DNA from: Hyphomicrobiales bacterium
GTDB lineage: Bacteria; Pseudomonadota; Alphaproteobacteria; Rhizobiales; Rhizobiaceae
Assembly: GCA_002401155.1 (NCBI GenBank)
Contig: NVSG01000001.1
Span: forward strand, 831,707 to 895,706
Direction of reading: 5' to 3'
Length of the DNA: 64,000 nucleotides
Shown here: positions 53,745 through 61,679 of the stretch, one piece after another
How positions within the stretch are numbered: position 1 is the stretch's first letter
Layout: each line of letters starts with the position of its first letter
The notes under the pieces: generated by a model
The model's input: the letters and a program-made list of their open reading frames with translations, nothing else
What the model was told of the DNA's origin: nothing
Database searches by the model: none
Position numbers and translations under genes: made by a program

Positions 53745-54247
53745 GGCTGAATAAACTGCTCGGCTGTTCCATGATATTCCGTCAGTGCATCCGGCACCAA
53801 TTCGCAACATAATATCCGCGCAGGATCAGCCGGACCGGGCAACTTTATTTGGCCGAAGGGAACTTGGCTAAAACCAAATTTCGCGTAATAGGATTCATCC
53901 CCCACCAGAATAACCAGACGGTGCGGGCCCTCTTTTGCGGTAGCCATGGAACGCTCCATCAACGCTGCACCAATGCCGTTATTCATCACACCCGATGCAA
54001 CCACCAACGGCCCCAGAACCAGCGCCTGCTTATCGCCAATCCGAATACGGGTCTGACGCACAGAGCCAACAATTTTATCGCCTTCCATCGCCACAAATGA
54101 CAAATCAGCCTCATGCGGTACGCCTTCACGCAAGCGAAACGCAGACTTGGCAAACCGACCAGGACCAAAAGCATCCGCAGCCAATTGTTCAATGGCGTCA
54201 AATTGAGACAGCGTTTCAGATTGAATGGTAAATTGTTGAGAGTTCAT
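53741..54247 (-). CDS. GNAT-family N-acetyltransferase (YhbS-like)
   Basis: 168 residues, normal for the family. An acetyl-CoA-binding region (LGPLVVASGVMNNGIGAALMERSMATA) precedes VGDESYYAKFGFSQVPFG, typical of YhbS-like acetyltransferases. Substrate unknown. Overlaps the LytTR gene's stop by four bases. Cytosolic. Confidence 0.87.
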   Translation of the reverse strand: MNSQQFTIQSETLSQFDAIEQLAADAFGPGRFAKSAFRLREGVPHEADLSFVAMEGDKIVGSVRQTRIRIGDKQALVLGPLVVASGVMNNGIGAALMERSMATAKEGPHRLVILVGDESYYAKFGFSQVPFGQIKLPGPADPARILCCELVPDALTEYHGTAEQFIQP

Positions 54248-54447
54248 AATGTCAGCTTCCGGTGTAGAAAATATTTTGCATTCACCAGATGCTGAGGAAT
54301 TCAGCCAAACGGCAACGCGTCGAAGGTCGCGCGGATATCGCGCAAGCCAATTCGTCGTCGCAGTTTTGCATTCAAGATCATTATCTTATCCATATTTCTC
54401 AGGAGAGTTTCAACTATCACAGGGATTTTTCCCTGTCCAGAAAATTT

Positions 54448-54897
54448 CTATTTTTCCGGGATTGGTCGCTCGCCCAAATCATCGCACAGCATCACCAAAT
54501 AGCCATCCGGGTCTTGCACAACTACTTCACGCCGACCACCTTCGCGGTCTCCATGACGTCTCCAAACTTCATATAGTCCTTTGTAGATGGCCCAGTTTCC
54601 AGCATCCAGATTCGCCAAAATAGGGTCGAGACTTTCCACATCAATCTGAAACATCACGCCGCGCCCAAATGGCCGTTCCATGGCCCCAGTTTCCCAGCGA
54701 CCATTCCGTTGACACAGCATTATTTGAGCCCCCTCAGATCGCTCAAGATAGACAAATTTTTCTTCACGGCGTTGATATGCGATCTCAAATCCAAGCACCC
54801 CAATCCAAAATGCACAACTGGTAGTGATGTCTTCCACATGCAATTCACACGTAATTTTCATCCAACCAGATTTTGGCGGCGCACCATCTTCACTCAT
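54448..54897 (-). CDS. VOC-family (bleomycin-resistance-like) protein
   Basis: 149 residues, one vicinal-oxygen-chelate module. KITCELHVEDITTSCAFWIGVLGFEIAYQRREEKFVYLE and REVVVQDPDGYLVMLCDD are the two beta-alpha-beta-beta halves; metal ligand His/Glu positions are partly present. Similar to bleomycin-binding and glyoxalase-type proteins. Lies 16 nt after the NUDIX gene on the same strand. Function unproven. Confidence 0.83.
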   Translation of the reverse strand: MSEDGAPPKSGWMKITCELHVEDITTSCAFWIGVLGFEIAYQRREEKFVYLERSEGAQIMLCQRNGRWETGAMERPFGRGVMFQIDVESLDPILANLDAGNWAIYKGLYEVWRRHGDREGGRREVVVQDPDGYLVMLCDDLGERPIPEK

Positions 54898-54913
54898 CGT
54901 AAACCCCTTTTCA

Positions 54914-55375
54914 TCACCAATAGGCGTCCAGCAATTTTCCGTTCAGAACTTCACCAATACGGCGCAACGTGCCAGCGGTGATGCCTTCAGGCAAATCATC
55001 AAGAGCAAACCAAGCACACTCAGCAATTTCGCTATTGGGCTTCGGCATTTCCGGTTGCCGCCACTCCTTCACATGATAAAGCACCACGTGGTCCCGCCTG
55101 GAGGCTTTGATATTACGATAGATTCCAATCAGCGCGGGTGTCTTTTCAAAAAATAAATTCGCTTCTTCACGGAGTTCTTTTGCCAAGGCCTGCTCCAGTG
55201 TTTCGCCGGTCTCAACCCCGCCCCCCGGCAGATACCAGCCTGCCACATAGGTATGGCGCACCAGCAAAATGCGCTGCTCCCCATCAACCACCAACGCACG
55301 AACCCCAAGTGTCATGGGCCGGGAAAACCGCCAGTAGAAATGCATAAGTCGCTGAATCAGTTTGGAAGCTACCAT
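54914..55375 (-). CDS. NUDIX hydrolase
   Basis: 153 residues. The start at 55375 (MVASKLIQRLMHFYWRF) has AAGGTTGGGT upstream; longer forms run into the metallophosphoesterase gene. NUDIX box GGGVETGETLEQALAKELRE then EAN follows, with REx2EE-type residues apparent as ELREEA. Preceding RALVVDGEQRILLVRHTYVAGWYLP is usual for this fold. Divergent from the metallophosphoesterase. Substrate unknown. Confidence 0.87.
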   Translation of the reverse strand: MVASKLIQRLMHFYWRFSRPMTLGVRALVVDGEQRILLVRHTYVAGWYLPGGGVETGETLEQALAKELREEANLFFEKTPALIGIYRNIKASRRDHVVLYHVKEWRQPEMPKPNSEIAECAWFALDDLPEGITAGTLRRIGEVLNGKLLDAYW

Positions 55376-55434
55376 ACCCAACCTTACCAGTTTTTTGCTT
55401 GTGGGTCGCCCATCAATAATGATAAGCGCAAGTA

Positions 55435-56343
55435 ATGTTCCGCCTTGTTCACATCTCTGACATCCATTTGGCTCCCTTGCCAAGGCCAACTTTGTTTGAA
55501 TTGATGTCAAAACGGATCACCGGCTATGTAAATTGGAAAATAAATCGCGCTGCGGTTCAACGGCCTGAATATCTTCAGGCTTTGATTTCCCATATGATCG
55601 ACCAGCATCCTGATCATGTGAGCATCACAGGGGATCTGGTCAATCTTGCAACAAATGCCGAGATTGAACGCGCAGGCCAATGGCTAGAAAATCTTGCGGT
55701 GAAACTGGGCGGCAGGCATATGCTGACCACCATTGCCGGCAACCATGACGCCTATGTGCCGGGAAGCCTGAACAAAGCACTGGCCCGCTGGGCACCCTTC
55801 GTTTCAGACGACACGACCCCGCCCACCGCAAAAGATTTCCCGCTCGTTCATCGCAGGGAAAATATATCGATAATCTCTTGCAACTCGGCGGAAGCGACCC
55901 TGCCCTTTCAAGCCACCGGCTATTTCAGATCAAAACAGGCCGAAAGGCTAAAACAGGTTTTACATGATGAAAGAGATCAATTCCGCATCGTTCTAATTCA
56001 TCATCTACCAATCGAAAACGAAACTAAAAAATATAAACGCCTGATTGGCGCGGAGCTATTTTGTCACTGCATTCAGCAGTCCGGAGCCGAGCTGATCCTG
56101 CACGGCCACACCCATTTAAACAGCCTCTACTGGATGGAGGACCACAAGATGAAAGTGCCGGTACTTGGCGTTCCTGCCGCCGGACAAATACCGGGCGCAG
56201 ATAAGCCTGCGGGGCGTTACAACCTCATATCTATTGATGGCGAACAGGGTCGCTGGAGCTGCCTTCTTCAGGAGTATGGTAGCGCAGAAACCTCTAGAAC
56301 AGCCTTTTTCGAATTATTGAACGAGCGGAAATTACACGGCTAA
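55435..56343 (+). CDS. Calcineurin-type metallophosphoesterase
   Basis: 302 residues. The complete metal-binding series is present: SDIHL, TGDLVN, AGNHDA, LIHHLP and HGHTH. These define a binuclear phosphoesterase, similar to cAMP phosphodiesterase CpdA-like proteins, although LpxH-like or other substrates cannot be excluded. Cytosolic, with no signal peptide. Overlaps the stop of the next opposite gene by four bases. Confidence 0.9.
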   Translation: MFRLVHISDIHLAPLPRPTLFELMSKRITGYVNWKINRAAVQRPEYLQALISHMIDQHPDHVSITGDLVNLATNAEIERAGQWLENLAVKLGGRHMLTTIAGNHDAYVPGSLNKALARWAPFVSDDTTPPTAKDFPLVHRRENISIISCNSAEATLPFQATGYFRSKQAERLKQVLHDERDQFRIVLIHHLPIENETKKYKRLIGAELFCHCIQQSGAELILHGHTHLNSLYWMEDHKMKVPVLGVPAAGQIPGADKPAGRYNLISIDGEQGRWSCLLQEYGSAETSRTAFFELLNERKLHG

Positions 56344-56939
56344 AATGCTGGCGCATTGGCAAACCATGCCCATAAAACCATCAACACAGCCCCGCCCAGA
56401 ATACCCATCAAAAACCAAAGGCCAGCCTTGGTTGCCGATCTTTGTTCCATAGGCTCTGCATTTTGCATATCGGTCCCGCCGCCCTCATCTGGTGAATGCC
56501 CCTTCATGGAAATCCAATCGCCTTCTATGGCCCGTTCCCGCTCCAAAACCCGCTCGGCCACATAATTGGTAACCGCCTCACCGATTTTGGCCTTTTCCGT
56601 ACCGCTAAAAAGAATGGTACGTCCAAGGCGCGTATCCTTGATGAATTCATAGACCCGGCGATCCCGCCCCATGCGCACAAACGAGGTCATATCAATCCAC
56701 AACCGTGCGTTTTCTCCATTAGTGAGTGCAAATTCAAATTGATCGGAATCCTTCGGCAGTCCGTCAAACACCGGTTGTAAATCCTTGGCCAGCAATTCCA
56801 GCCGTGTATGCGCCGCCTGCTTCATCTCGACAACAACGTCATCGCGATCAGCCTGAGCCGTTTTGATACGGTCCATAGCTTTTGCCAGATCAAGAACTTG
56901 CCGTTCAAATCCCGCCGTATCTTTTTCAAATTCGGACAT
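56340..56939 (-). CDS. Hypothetical tail-anchored membrane protein
   Basis: 199 residues from the ATG at 56939 (MSEFEKDTAG), with GGGG nine bases upstream. A helical N-terminal segment (residues about 8-45) precedes a folded region (SDQFEFALTNGENARLWIDMTSFVRMGRDRRVYEFIKDTRLG), ending in a single C-terminal membrane helix (GLWFLMGILGGAVLMVLWAWF). Conserved-looking but I cannot name a family. Divergent from the ArsR operon. Confidence 0.75.
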   Translation of the reverse strand: MSEFEKDTAGFERQVLDLAKAMDRIKTAQADRDDVVVEMKQAAHTRLELLAKDLQPVFDGLPKDSDQFEFALTNGENARLWIDMTSFVRMGRDRRVYEFIKDTRLGRTILFSGTEKAKIGEAVTNYVAERVLERERAIEGDWISMKGHSPDEGGGTDMQNAEPMEQRSATKAGLWFLMGILGGAVLMVLWAWFANAPAF

Positions 56940-57022
56940 TTCAATACCCCTACACATCCTCCTACAAGCCAATTCTAACGAAAAAATGGCCGGAATGGAA
57001 GATATCAGCGATTTCACTTCTC

Positions 57023-57069
57023 TTGACATGATACCTTTTGGTGATATATATCATAGCACCAAAAGGTAT
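57023..57069 (+). promoter_or_regulatory. ArsR operon promoter with embedded 13-bp operator
   Basis: TTGACA (57023-57028) and TATATA (57045-57050) form a -35/-10 pair with a 16-bp spacer. ATACCTTTTGGTG (57031-57043) and CACCAAAAGGTAT (57057-57069) are exact reverse complements, with a 13-nt spacer holding the -10. A dimeric ArsR protein bound here would block RNA polymerase, implying autorepression of the operon starting at 57086. Confidence 0.8.
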
Positions 57070-57085
57070 TACAAAGGAATATTCC

Positions 57086-57406
57086 ATGAATGAACAAGGC
57101 GCATTCCGCGCACTGGCCGATCCGACCCGGCGTCAAATTCTCATGCATTTAAGCGCGGCGGATATGACCATTGGCGAAGTGTCAGATCGCTTCGAAATGA
57201 CAAGGGGTGCCATCAAAAAGCACCTCACCATTCTGGAAGAAGGCAATCTGATTTCAGTCCAAACCAGTGGGCGTGAACGCATAAATCACTTGGAGCCTTT
57301 GGGCATAAAATCCGCCGCCAACTGGCTCAACTACTTCAACCAATTCTGGGATGACAAACTTGGCGCACTACAAAGCGCAATCGAAAAGGAAACTAAAAAT
57401 GACTGA
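57086..57406 (+). CDS. ArsR-family transcriptional regulator
   Basis: 106 residues from the ATG at 57086, with AAAGGAAT upstream. ADPTRRQILMHLSAADMTIGEVSDRFEMTRGAIKKHLTILEEGNLI is the winged helix-turn-helix. No metal-binding Cys cluster is apparent, so it is of the non-metal class usually paired with AHSA1 proteins. It overlaps the next gene by eight bases and is preceded by a perfect operator, so autorepression is likely. Confidence 0.9.
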   Translation: MNEQGAFRALADPTRRQILMHLSAADMTIGEVSDRFEMTRGAIKKHLTILEEGNLISVQTSGRERINHLEPLGIKSAANWLNYFNQFWDDKLGALQSAIEKETKND

Positions 57407-57824
57407 CGCAATTATCAATAAATCAGTATTCTTCGCCGCATCACGCGAGACCGTGTGGGCCTATCTCACAGAAAAAGACAAGCTCGCCGAATGGTTCCAC
57501 CCAGCAGAATCCGATTTGGTAGAAAATCAGGACTACGCATTGATCCGCAAGCAAGATGATGGCTCAGTGAAGAAGCAATGCTGGGGCACTGTGCTTGAAA
57601 TGGATAAGCCATCCCGCCTCGTCTACACCTTCACAATCAAGCCATTGGGCGGCGCGATGACCACCGTCACATGGACATTGAAAGAAGCCCATGGTGGTAC
57701 AAAATTATCACTGGAACATGAAGGCATCGGCGCAGCAGCCGGTGAAGCTGCAATGAATCTCCTGATGGTGCTGGATGTCGGTTGGGACAAACATCTGGCC
57801 AGCCTGCGCTCGTCAATAGCCTAA
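57399..57824 (+). CDS. AHSA1/SRPBCC-domain protein
   Basis: 141 residues. SRPBCC fold with VWAYLTEKDKLAEWFHPAESDL and TMTTVTWTLKEAHGGTKLSLEHEGIG. These helix-grip proteins bind hydrophobic ligands; in such operons they are often co-regulated with an ArsR repressor whose ligand they may bind. The start overlaps the ArsR stop (ATGACTGA), so translation is coupled. Followed by a bidirectional terminator shared with leuA. Confidence 0.88.
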   Translation: MTDAIINKSVFFAASRETVWAYLTEKDKLAEWFHPAESDLVENQDYALIRKQDDGSVKKQCWGTVLEMDKPSRLVYTFTIKPLGGAMTTVTWTLKEAHGGTKLSLEHEGIGAAAGEAAMNLLMVLDVGWDKHLASLRSSIA

Positions 57825-57830
57825 CAAACA

Positions 57831-57862
57831 GCGGCACGGATTCAGAGTTGAACCCGTGCCGC
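57831..57862. terminator. Bidirectional terminator between the AHSA1 gene and leuA
   Basis: GCGGCACGG (57831-57839) and CCGTGCCGC (57854-57862) form a perfect 9-bp stem. Leftwards it is followed by TGTTTGTT and rightwards by CATCAATTT, so it is better as the leuA terminator but may serve both convergent operons. Confidence 0.7.
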
Positions 57863-57869
57863 CATCAAT

Positions 57870-59552
57870 TTAAATCAACCGGTTGGCGGCCGAAACAAGC
57901 GCTTCAAGCGAAGCCGCCACGATGTTTTTATTAATGCCAACGCCAAACAGTTTTTTGCCGCCCGCTTCAACTTCCATATAACAAACCGCCGACGCATCAG
58001 CACCCGGGCGAAGCGTGTGTTCGGAATAATCCACCACCGAAATCTCCACACCCAAATGAGTGCAAAGCGCATCAAGGAACCCGTCAACCGGGCCAGTACC
58101 CAACCCTTTAATGGTTGTCTCGACGCCATTATCAACAATCACCGCTTCAACCTTGCGCTGACCTCTTTGCCCCGGAATCGGTATGGTATGATGGTCACGA
58201 AATACCAAACGGGCATCGGGTTGCTCCACATAAATCTCCTTAAAGAGATCATGAATATGAGAAGACGATAGCTCTTTACCCTCTTTATCGGTGATATCCT
58301 GCACCGCTCCACGCATTTCAATTTGCAGATTACGCGGCAAATGGAGGCCATAATCAGCCTCCATAATATAGGCGATACCGCCCTTCCCCGATTGGGAATT
58401 GATACGGATAATGGCCTCATAAGATCGCCCCACATCCTTCGGATCAATCGGCAGATAAGGCACAGCCCAAAGTTCACTATTGGCTTTTTCGCCAGCCTTC
58501 ATACCCTTATTAATCGCATCCTGATGCGAGCCGGAAAAGGCCGTATAAACCAGTTCGCCCACATATGGATGACGCTCGGGAATACGCAACTGGTTCGAAT
58601 ATTCATAAACCTGCTTGATCCGTTCGATGTCGGAAATATCCAGCGCCGGATCGATCCCCTGCGTAAACATATTCAGCGCCAGCGTAACGATATCCACATT
58701 GCCCGTGCGTTCGCCATTGCCAAACAGCGTCCCCTCGACGCGGTCAGCACCAGCCATCAAACCAAGCTCGGTGGCAGCAATTCCGGTCCCACGATCATTA
58801 TGAGGATGCAGCGACAATATAATCTTCTCGCGATTATCCAAATTGCGGCTCATCCATTCGATCTGGTCCGCATGAATATTCGGCGTAGACATTTCAACAG
58901 TAGCAGGCAGATTGAAAATCACCCGGTTCTCAACGGTAGGCTGAATGATCTCGGCAACCTCGTTACAAACTTCCAGAGAAAATTCCAGTTCCGTGCCGGT
59001 AAAACTCTCAGGCGAATACTGGAAACGGAACCCGCCACCAGCATCTTCCGCCATATCGCGGATCAACTTGGCCGCATCAACAGCAATCTGCTTGATCTGG
59101 GCGCGGTCCATGCCAAACACCACCCGGCGTTGCAGCTCCGAGGTAGAATTATAAAAATGCACAATTGGCTTGTTAGCCCCTTCAAGCGATTCAAACGTCC
59201 GCTTGATCAATTCCGGGCGGCACTGCACCAAAACCTGCAACGACACATCGTCAGGCACATCACCCTTTTCAATGCACCAGCGGGCAAAATCAAAATCCGT
59301 TTGCGAAGCGGAGGGAAACCCAATCTCGATTTCCTTAAATTGCATATCAAGCAGCAATTTAAACATGCGCTCCTTGCGGTCCTGCCCCATCGGATTAATC
59401 AGCGCCTGATTGCCATCGCGAAGGTCAACCGAGCACCAGATCGGCGGCGAGGTAATCTGCTTTGACGGCCATTGCCGGTCAGGCAAATCAACCGCAGGAT
59501 AGGCTTGATATTTCTGCGATGCACTTGGCATCGTATTTGAAGGTGAAGTCAT
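57870..59552 (-). CDS. leuA: 2-Isopropylmalate synthase
   Basis: 560 residues from the ATG at 59552 (MTSPSNTMPSASQKY), with TTGAGAG upstream; an earlier in-frame start at 59564 adds four residues. The HMGL-like catalytic domain has WCSVDLRDGNQALI, LSLHPHNDRGTGIAATELG (metal His-x-His), and EGTLFGNGERTGNVDIVTLALN, followed by the C-terminal Leu-regulatory domain (about 440-560). It condenses acetyl-CoA with 2-oxoisovalerate, the committed step of leucine synthesis, and is normally Leu-inhibited. An upstream leader peptide gene (59664-59753) suggests attenuation. Confidence 0.95.
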   Translation of the reverse strand: MTSPSNTMPSASQKYQAYPAVDLPDRQWPSKQITSPPIWCSVDLRDGNQALINPMGQDRKERMFKLLLDMQFKEIEIGFPSASQTDFDFARWCIEKGDVPDDVSLQVLVQCRPELIKRTFESLEGANKPIVHFYNSTSELQRRVVFGMDRAQIKQIAVDAAKLIRDMAEDAGGGFRFQYSPESFTGTELEFSLEVCNEVAEIIQPTVENRVIFNLPATVEMSTPNIHADQIEWMSRNLDNREKIILSLHPHNDRGTGIAATELGLMAGADRVEGTLFGNGERTGNVDIVTLALNMFTQGIDPALDISDIERIKQVYEYSNQLRIPERHPYVGELVYTAFSGSHQDAINKGMKAGEKANSELWAVPYLPIDPKDVGRSYEAIIRINSQSGKGGIAYIMEADYGLHLPRNLQIEMRGAVQDITDKEGKELSSSHIHDLFKEIYVEQPDARLVFRDHHTIPIPGQRGQRKVEAVIVDNGVETTIKGLGTGPVDGFLDALCTHLGVEISVVDYSEHTLRPGADASAVCYMEVEAGGKKLFGVGINKNIVAASLEALVSAANRLI

Positions 59553-59623
59553 GATAACTCTCAAATTGACAGGCCAGAACTATATTTAGCAACTGACTAT
59601 TAACATTCTAATATGGTGGATTT

Positions 59624-59660
59624 GAGGAAGCAGCGGGTCGGCTCGACCGCCGGGTGCCTC
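59624..59660 (-). promoter_or_regulatory. Hairpin in the leuA leader region
   Basis: Read leftwards, GAGG..CA..GCGG.TCG pairs with CGA.CCCGC..TG..CCTC around AGC. Its inner part can alternatively pair with GTCGGGCT in the last codons of the leader peptide (59667-59680), giving a competing structure. It is not followed by a U-tract, so an intrinsic terminator is not proven. Confidence 0.5.
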
Positions 59661-59663
59661 CTG

Positions 59664-59753
59664 TTACACAGCCCGACGATCGCCAATAAGACCTAGTAGA
59701 AGGCCTTTGAGCGCGGATAGTGCCAACAGTGTCGTATCAATCGCAGAGTACAT
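59664..59753 (-). CDS. Candidate leucine-rich leader peptide of leuA
   Basis: A 29-residue peptide, MYSAIDTTLLALSALKGLLL followed by GLIGDRRAV, encoded on the leuA strand and ending 112 nt before the leuA start. Eight of 29 residues are Leu, including a CTT CTA CTA run, and the codons use rare-looking CTA. This is what a leucine attenuation leader needs: ribosome stalling at Leu codons would change folding of the following hairpin. The codon series is directly readable; the regulatory role is inferred by analogy to other amino-acid leader peptides. Confidence 0.65.
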   Translation of the reverse strand: MYSAIDTTLLALSALKGLLLGLIGDRRAV

Positions 59754-60072
59754 TTTTCTTCATCATCTGTTTGATCTTGATGCAAGGATAGATTTTGCGG
59801 GGGGGAAATGCAAGTGGCATGTGCAAATGGATGATACCCAGCTTTGCTCTGGTTATCACTAACCCATGGCGGCAATGGTGACTTTTGAGACATCTGTAGA
59901 ATCAGGTGTCTTGGTATCATGGAGGGAAAAGAACATTCTCGAAACTGCGGAGTTACAGTAAAATTCACCAAAGTTAACATTTACTGTAGTGCTTAGGCGC
60001 CAAAGTCCATTCGTATTTAGAGTTGATCCTTGCTATATAGATAACCCGCAATTTGGACAGTTGGATAGTCGT
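59754..60072. other. Intergenic region upstream of the leuA leader
   Basis: 319 nt between the hypothetical gene 60073-60825 (which ends here) and the leuA leader. The leuA promoter should lie in the right part of the region close to 59754; no good -35/-10 pair stands out. A 95-codon frame across it has no family character and is considered spurious. Confidence 0.35.
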
Positions 60073-60825
60073 TCACTTCCACCTCAGATCTTTAGCAAAT
60101 TCTTCAACCACGGTTTTGATCACAACAACCTCCACTTGTAGAAGTTTCTCCTCACAAATTTCTCTTAATCTTGTTTTACCCAAGTCAGTAATTTTAATAT
60201 CACCAGTATCTTTCCATATTAGATGTCCGGAATCCTTCAACCTGCTCAGCTTTGTATTTAGCCCACCTGCTTTTATTTCAATTGCGGCGTTCTTGTGCAA
60301 TTGAAGTAAATCATCCTTTCCAATCGGAAAATTGTCACTAGCCTCATATAGCGCATGCAATATCAACACTTCCTTACGAAGACTTAATCGCTTTCTACCG
60401 GGAGTAGTTGGCATCTCGATTTCCTTAAAGGTTGCAATTCCTGAAACTTTTGGAATTGCAACTTTTTCAGAGGCTACCTCGCCATTTCCACCAATTTTAA
60501 AATCAGGCTCCGGCTGCCCCCTCGCTCCGATAACAGACTTTGGTTCAACCTTGTTGCTCGACCTTGAGCCTAATTCAGCAGAGCTTCTATCGCTACTATC
60601 TTCATTTTCAACACCGGACTCCGGCTGCCCCCCTGTACCGTTTATGAACCCCGGGCCAACTCCGTTACTCGACTTCAAATCCAATCCAAAAGCATTCCGG
60701 TAATCTTCTTCGATATTGTTCAATTGCTCTCGCAACTGCTCAAATTCAGCCAGCATCGCTTCATGATCTCCAGCATGCATAACCTGCAATTTGAGCAGAA
60801 TTTGAGAAATTTCAGGTGAAGACAT
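60073..60825 (-). CDS. Hypothetical protein with 37-residue tandem repeat and winged-helix-like C-terminus
   Basis: 250 residues. Residues 1-45 are helical. Residues 48-121 form two tandem 37-residue units, each with SSN, then a conserved GQPE (66-69 and 103-106); the DNA repeats CTCCGGCTGCCC with a 111-nt offset. Residues about 145-222 look like a winged helix (LSLRKEVLILHALYEASDNF... LNTKLSRLKDSGHLIWKDTGDIKITDLGK). It is AT-rich and has a CtrA-type box 50 bp upstream. No named family recognised; DNA-binding is an inference. Confidence 0.65.
   Translation of the reverse strand: MSSPEISQILLKLQVMHAGDHEAMLAEFEQLREQLNNIEEDYRNAFGLDLKSSNGVGPGFINGTGGQPESGVENEDSSDRSSAELGSRSSNKVEPKSVIGARGQPEPDFKIGGNGEVASEKVAIPKVSGIATFKEIEMPTTPGRKRLSLRKEVLILHALYEASDNFPIGKDDLLQLHKNAAIEIKAGGLNTKLSRLKDSGHLIWKDTGDIKITDLGKTRLREICEEKLLQVEVVVIKTVVEEFAKDLRWK
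60431..60462. repeat. 11-bp perfect inverted repeat inside the hypothetical gene
   Basis: GTTGCAATTCC (60431-60441) and GGAATTGCAAC (60452-60462) are exact reverse complements, followed on the plus strand by TTTTT. It could be a terminator for rightward transcription or a coincidence of coding sequence. Confidence 0.35.
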
Positions 60826-61293
60826 TATTATACAATTTCGCCAATGAAACGCCTCCCTCTATTTGTTAGAATTTTAATCAATTATTAACTTCTCAAAGCT
60901 ACCCTATCCTTACTGCGGATAAGCTTGTGCTTCCTTGCCCCTTGATCTCATTTCAAAATACAACCAAATTTTTCGTTGCATTTCAAGTCCTTTCTTGATA
61001 TTTCTATTTGTTTTGATTCGTTTCAATTCGAATCAATGGCTAAATACTTGCATTTAGGCGCTAAAAATTTCATTTCATTCCTTATCATAGCTACTCAAAT
61101 CAGAATTATAGAATTCTATATGTAGTCAAACGCCACCATACATTCTTCTTGTAATGGTTTTCAAACACACCAATTCAATCTTTGTTTTTGCATTTGAAAT
61201 CGGGGGCTACCTTCACCAAAATATTCAAGCAAATCATTGATTTTACACGATTTATTGCCATTAAATGGACACTCACATAGCGGAGTCCATGAT
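60826..61293. other. 468-nt AT-rich intergenic region
   Basis: No gene seen. Notable sequences: TTAATCAATTATTAAC (60874-60889), an exact CtrA consensus TTAA-N7-TTAAC; an 8-bp inverted repeat TTGATTCG/CGAATCAA (61013-61036) that includes GANTC sites; and a 14-bp perfect palindrome TATAGAATTCTATA (61107-61120). Composition is much lower in GC than the flanking genes, consistent with accessory or recently inserted DNA. Confidence 0.5.
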
Positions 61294-61497
61294 ATGGCAA
61301 AAAAGCATAAGAGTAAAAATAGAGAACCGTTTTTCTCTGCCGAATACTTGGTTCTCGCAATTTTTTTATTGCTGGCGCTTATATTGATCAGTGTTGGAAC
61401 TGGAATTCTGGTACTGGATTGGAAAATCGTTATCGCGCTGATTAGTCTGCTTGGTCTAAGTATAAAATTACTCTTCAAACACTGGAAGACGCGCTAG
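61294..61497 (+). CDS. Small two-helix membrane protein
   Basis: 67 residues from the ATG at 61294, with CGGAG nine bases before it. An earlier in-frame ATG at 61237 would place a soluble segment before the helices and has no ribosome site. A basic N-terminus (KKHKSKNRE) is followed by two hydrophobic helices (LVLAIFLLLALILISVG and VIALISLLGLSIKLLF), positive ends suggesting both termini inside. No family assigned. Confidence 0.6.
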   Translation: MAKKHKSKNREPFFSAEYLVLAIFLLLALILISVGTGILVLDWKIVIALISLLGLSIKLLFKHWKTR

Positions 61498-61602
61498 ATA
61501 CGTTTTAGTCACAATATGACTCCAAGACAACATTCGCGAAAAATGCTAAATGGCGAATGACGGCTAACAACAACCCAGCTGATCATCAAAAACCAAAAAC
61601 AC

Positions 61603-61631
61603 TTGCCAGCAACAAACCAAGAAGCTAAACA
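61603..61631 (+). promoter_or_regulatory. trpL promoter for a leaderless transcript
   Basis: TTGCCA (61603-61608) and TAAACA (61626-61631) are 17 bp apart. The ATG of trpL begins seven bases after the -10, so the transcription start probably coincides with the start codon, as reported for trpL of Sinorhizobium meliloti. Confidence 0.5.
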
Positions 61632-61637
61632 CTACCC

Positions 61638-61679
61638 ATGAACATAAAATGCATAAATCTCTGGTGGTGGGCTCGCTAA
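61638..61679 (+). CDS. trpL: trp leader peptide
   Basis: A 13-residue peptide, MNIKCINLWWWAR, with three consecutive Trp codons (TGG at 61662-61670). In S. meliloti the homologous peptide (also ending WWWAR) controls trpE(G) attenuation, and peptide and attenuator RNA act in trans. The stop TAA is followed at once by the hairpin elements of the attenuator. Family assignment is secure by motif and position. Confidence 0.92.
   Translation: MNIKCINLWWWAR

Noticed and set aside
58323-59465. 380-codon open frame on the plus strand
   Set aside because: It lies wholly antisense to leuA and its translation has no family character; the leuA frame has all catalytic motifs.
57870-59753. Metabolite-binding riboswitch upstream of leuA
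   Set aside because: No known riboswitch fold is seen; the Leu-rich frame gives a simpler explanation.
59693-59980. 95-codon minus-strand frame upstream of leuA
   Set aside because: No ribosome site or recognisable sequence; it overlaps in another frame the much more meaningful Leu-rich leader.
60826-61293. Replication origin
   Set aside because: AT-rich with palindromes, but no run of DnaA boxes and no origin-linked genes; the adjacent genes are trp and leu genes.
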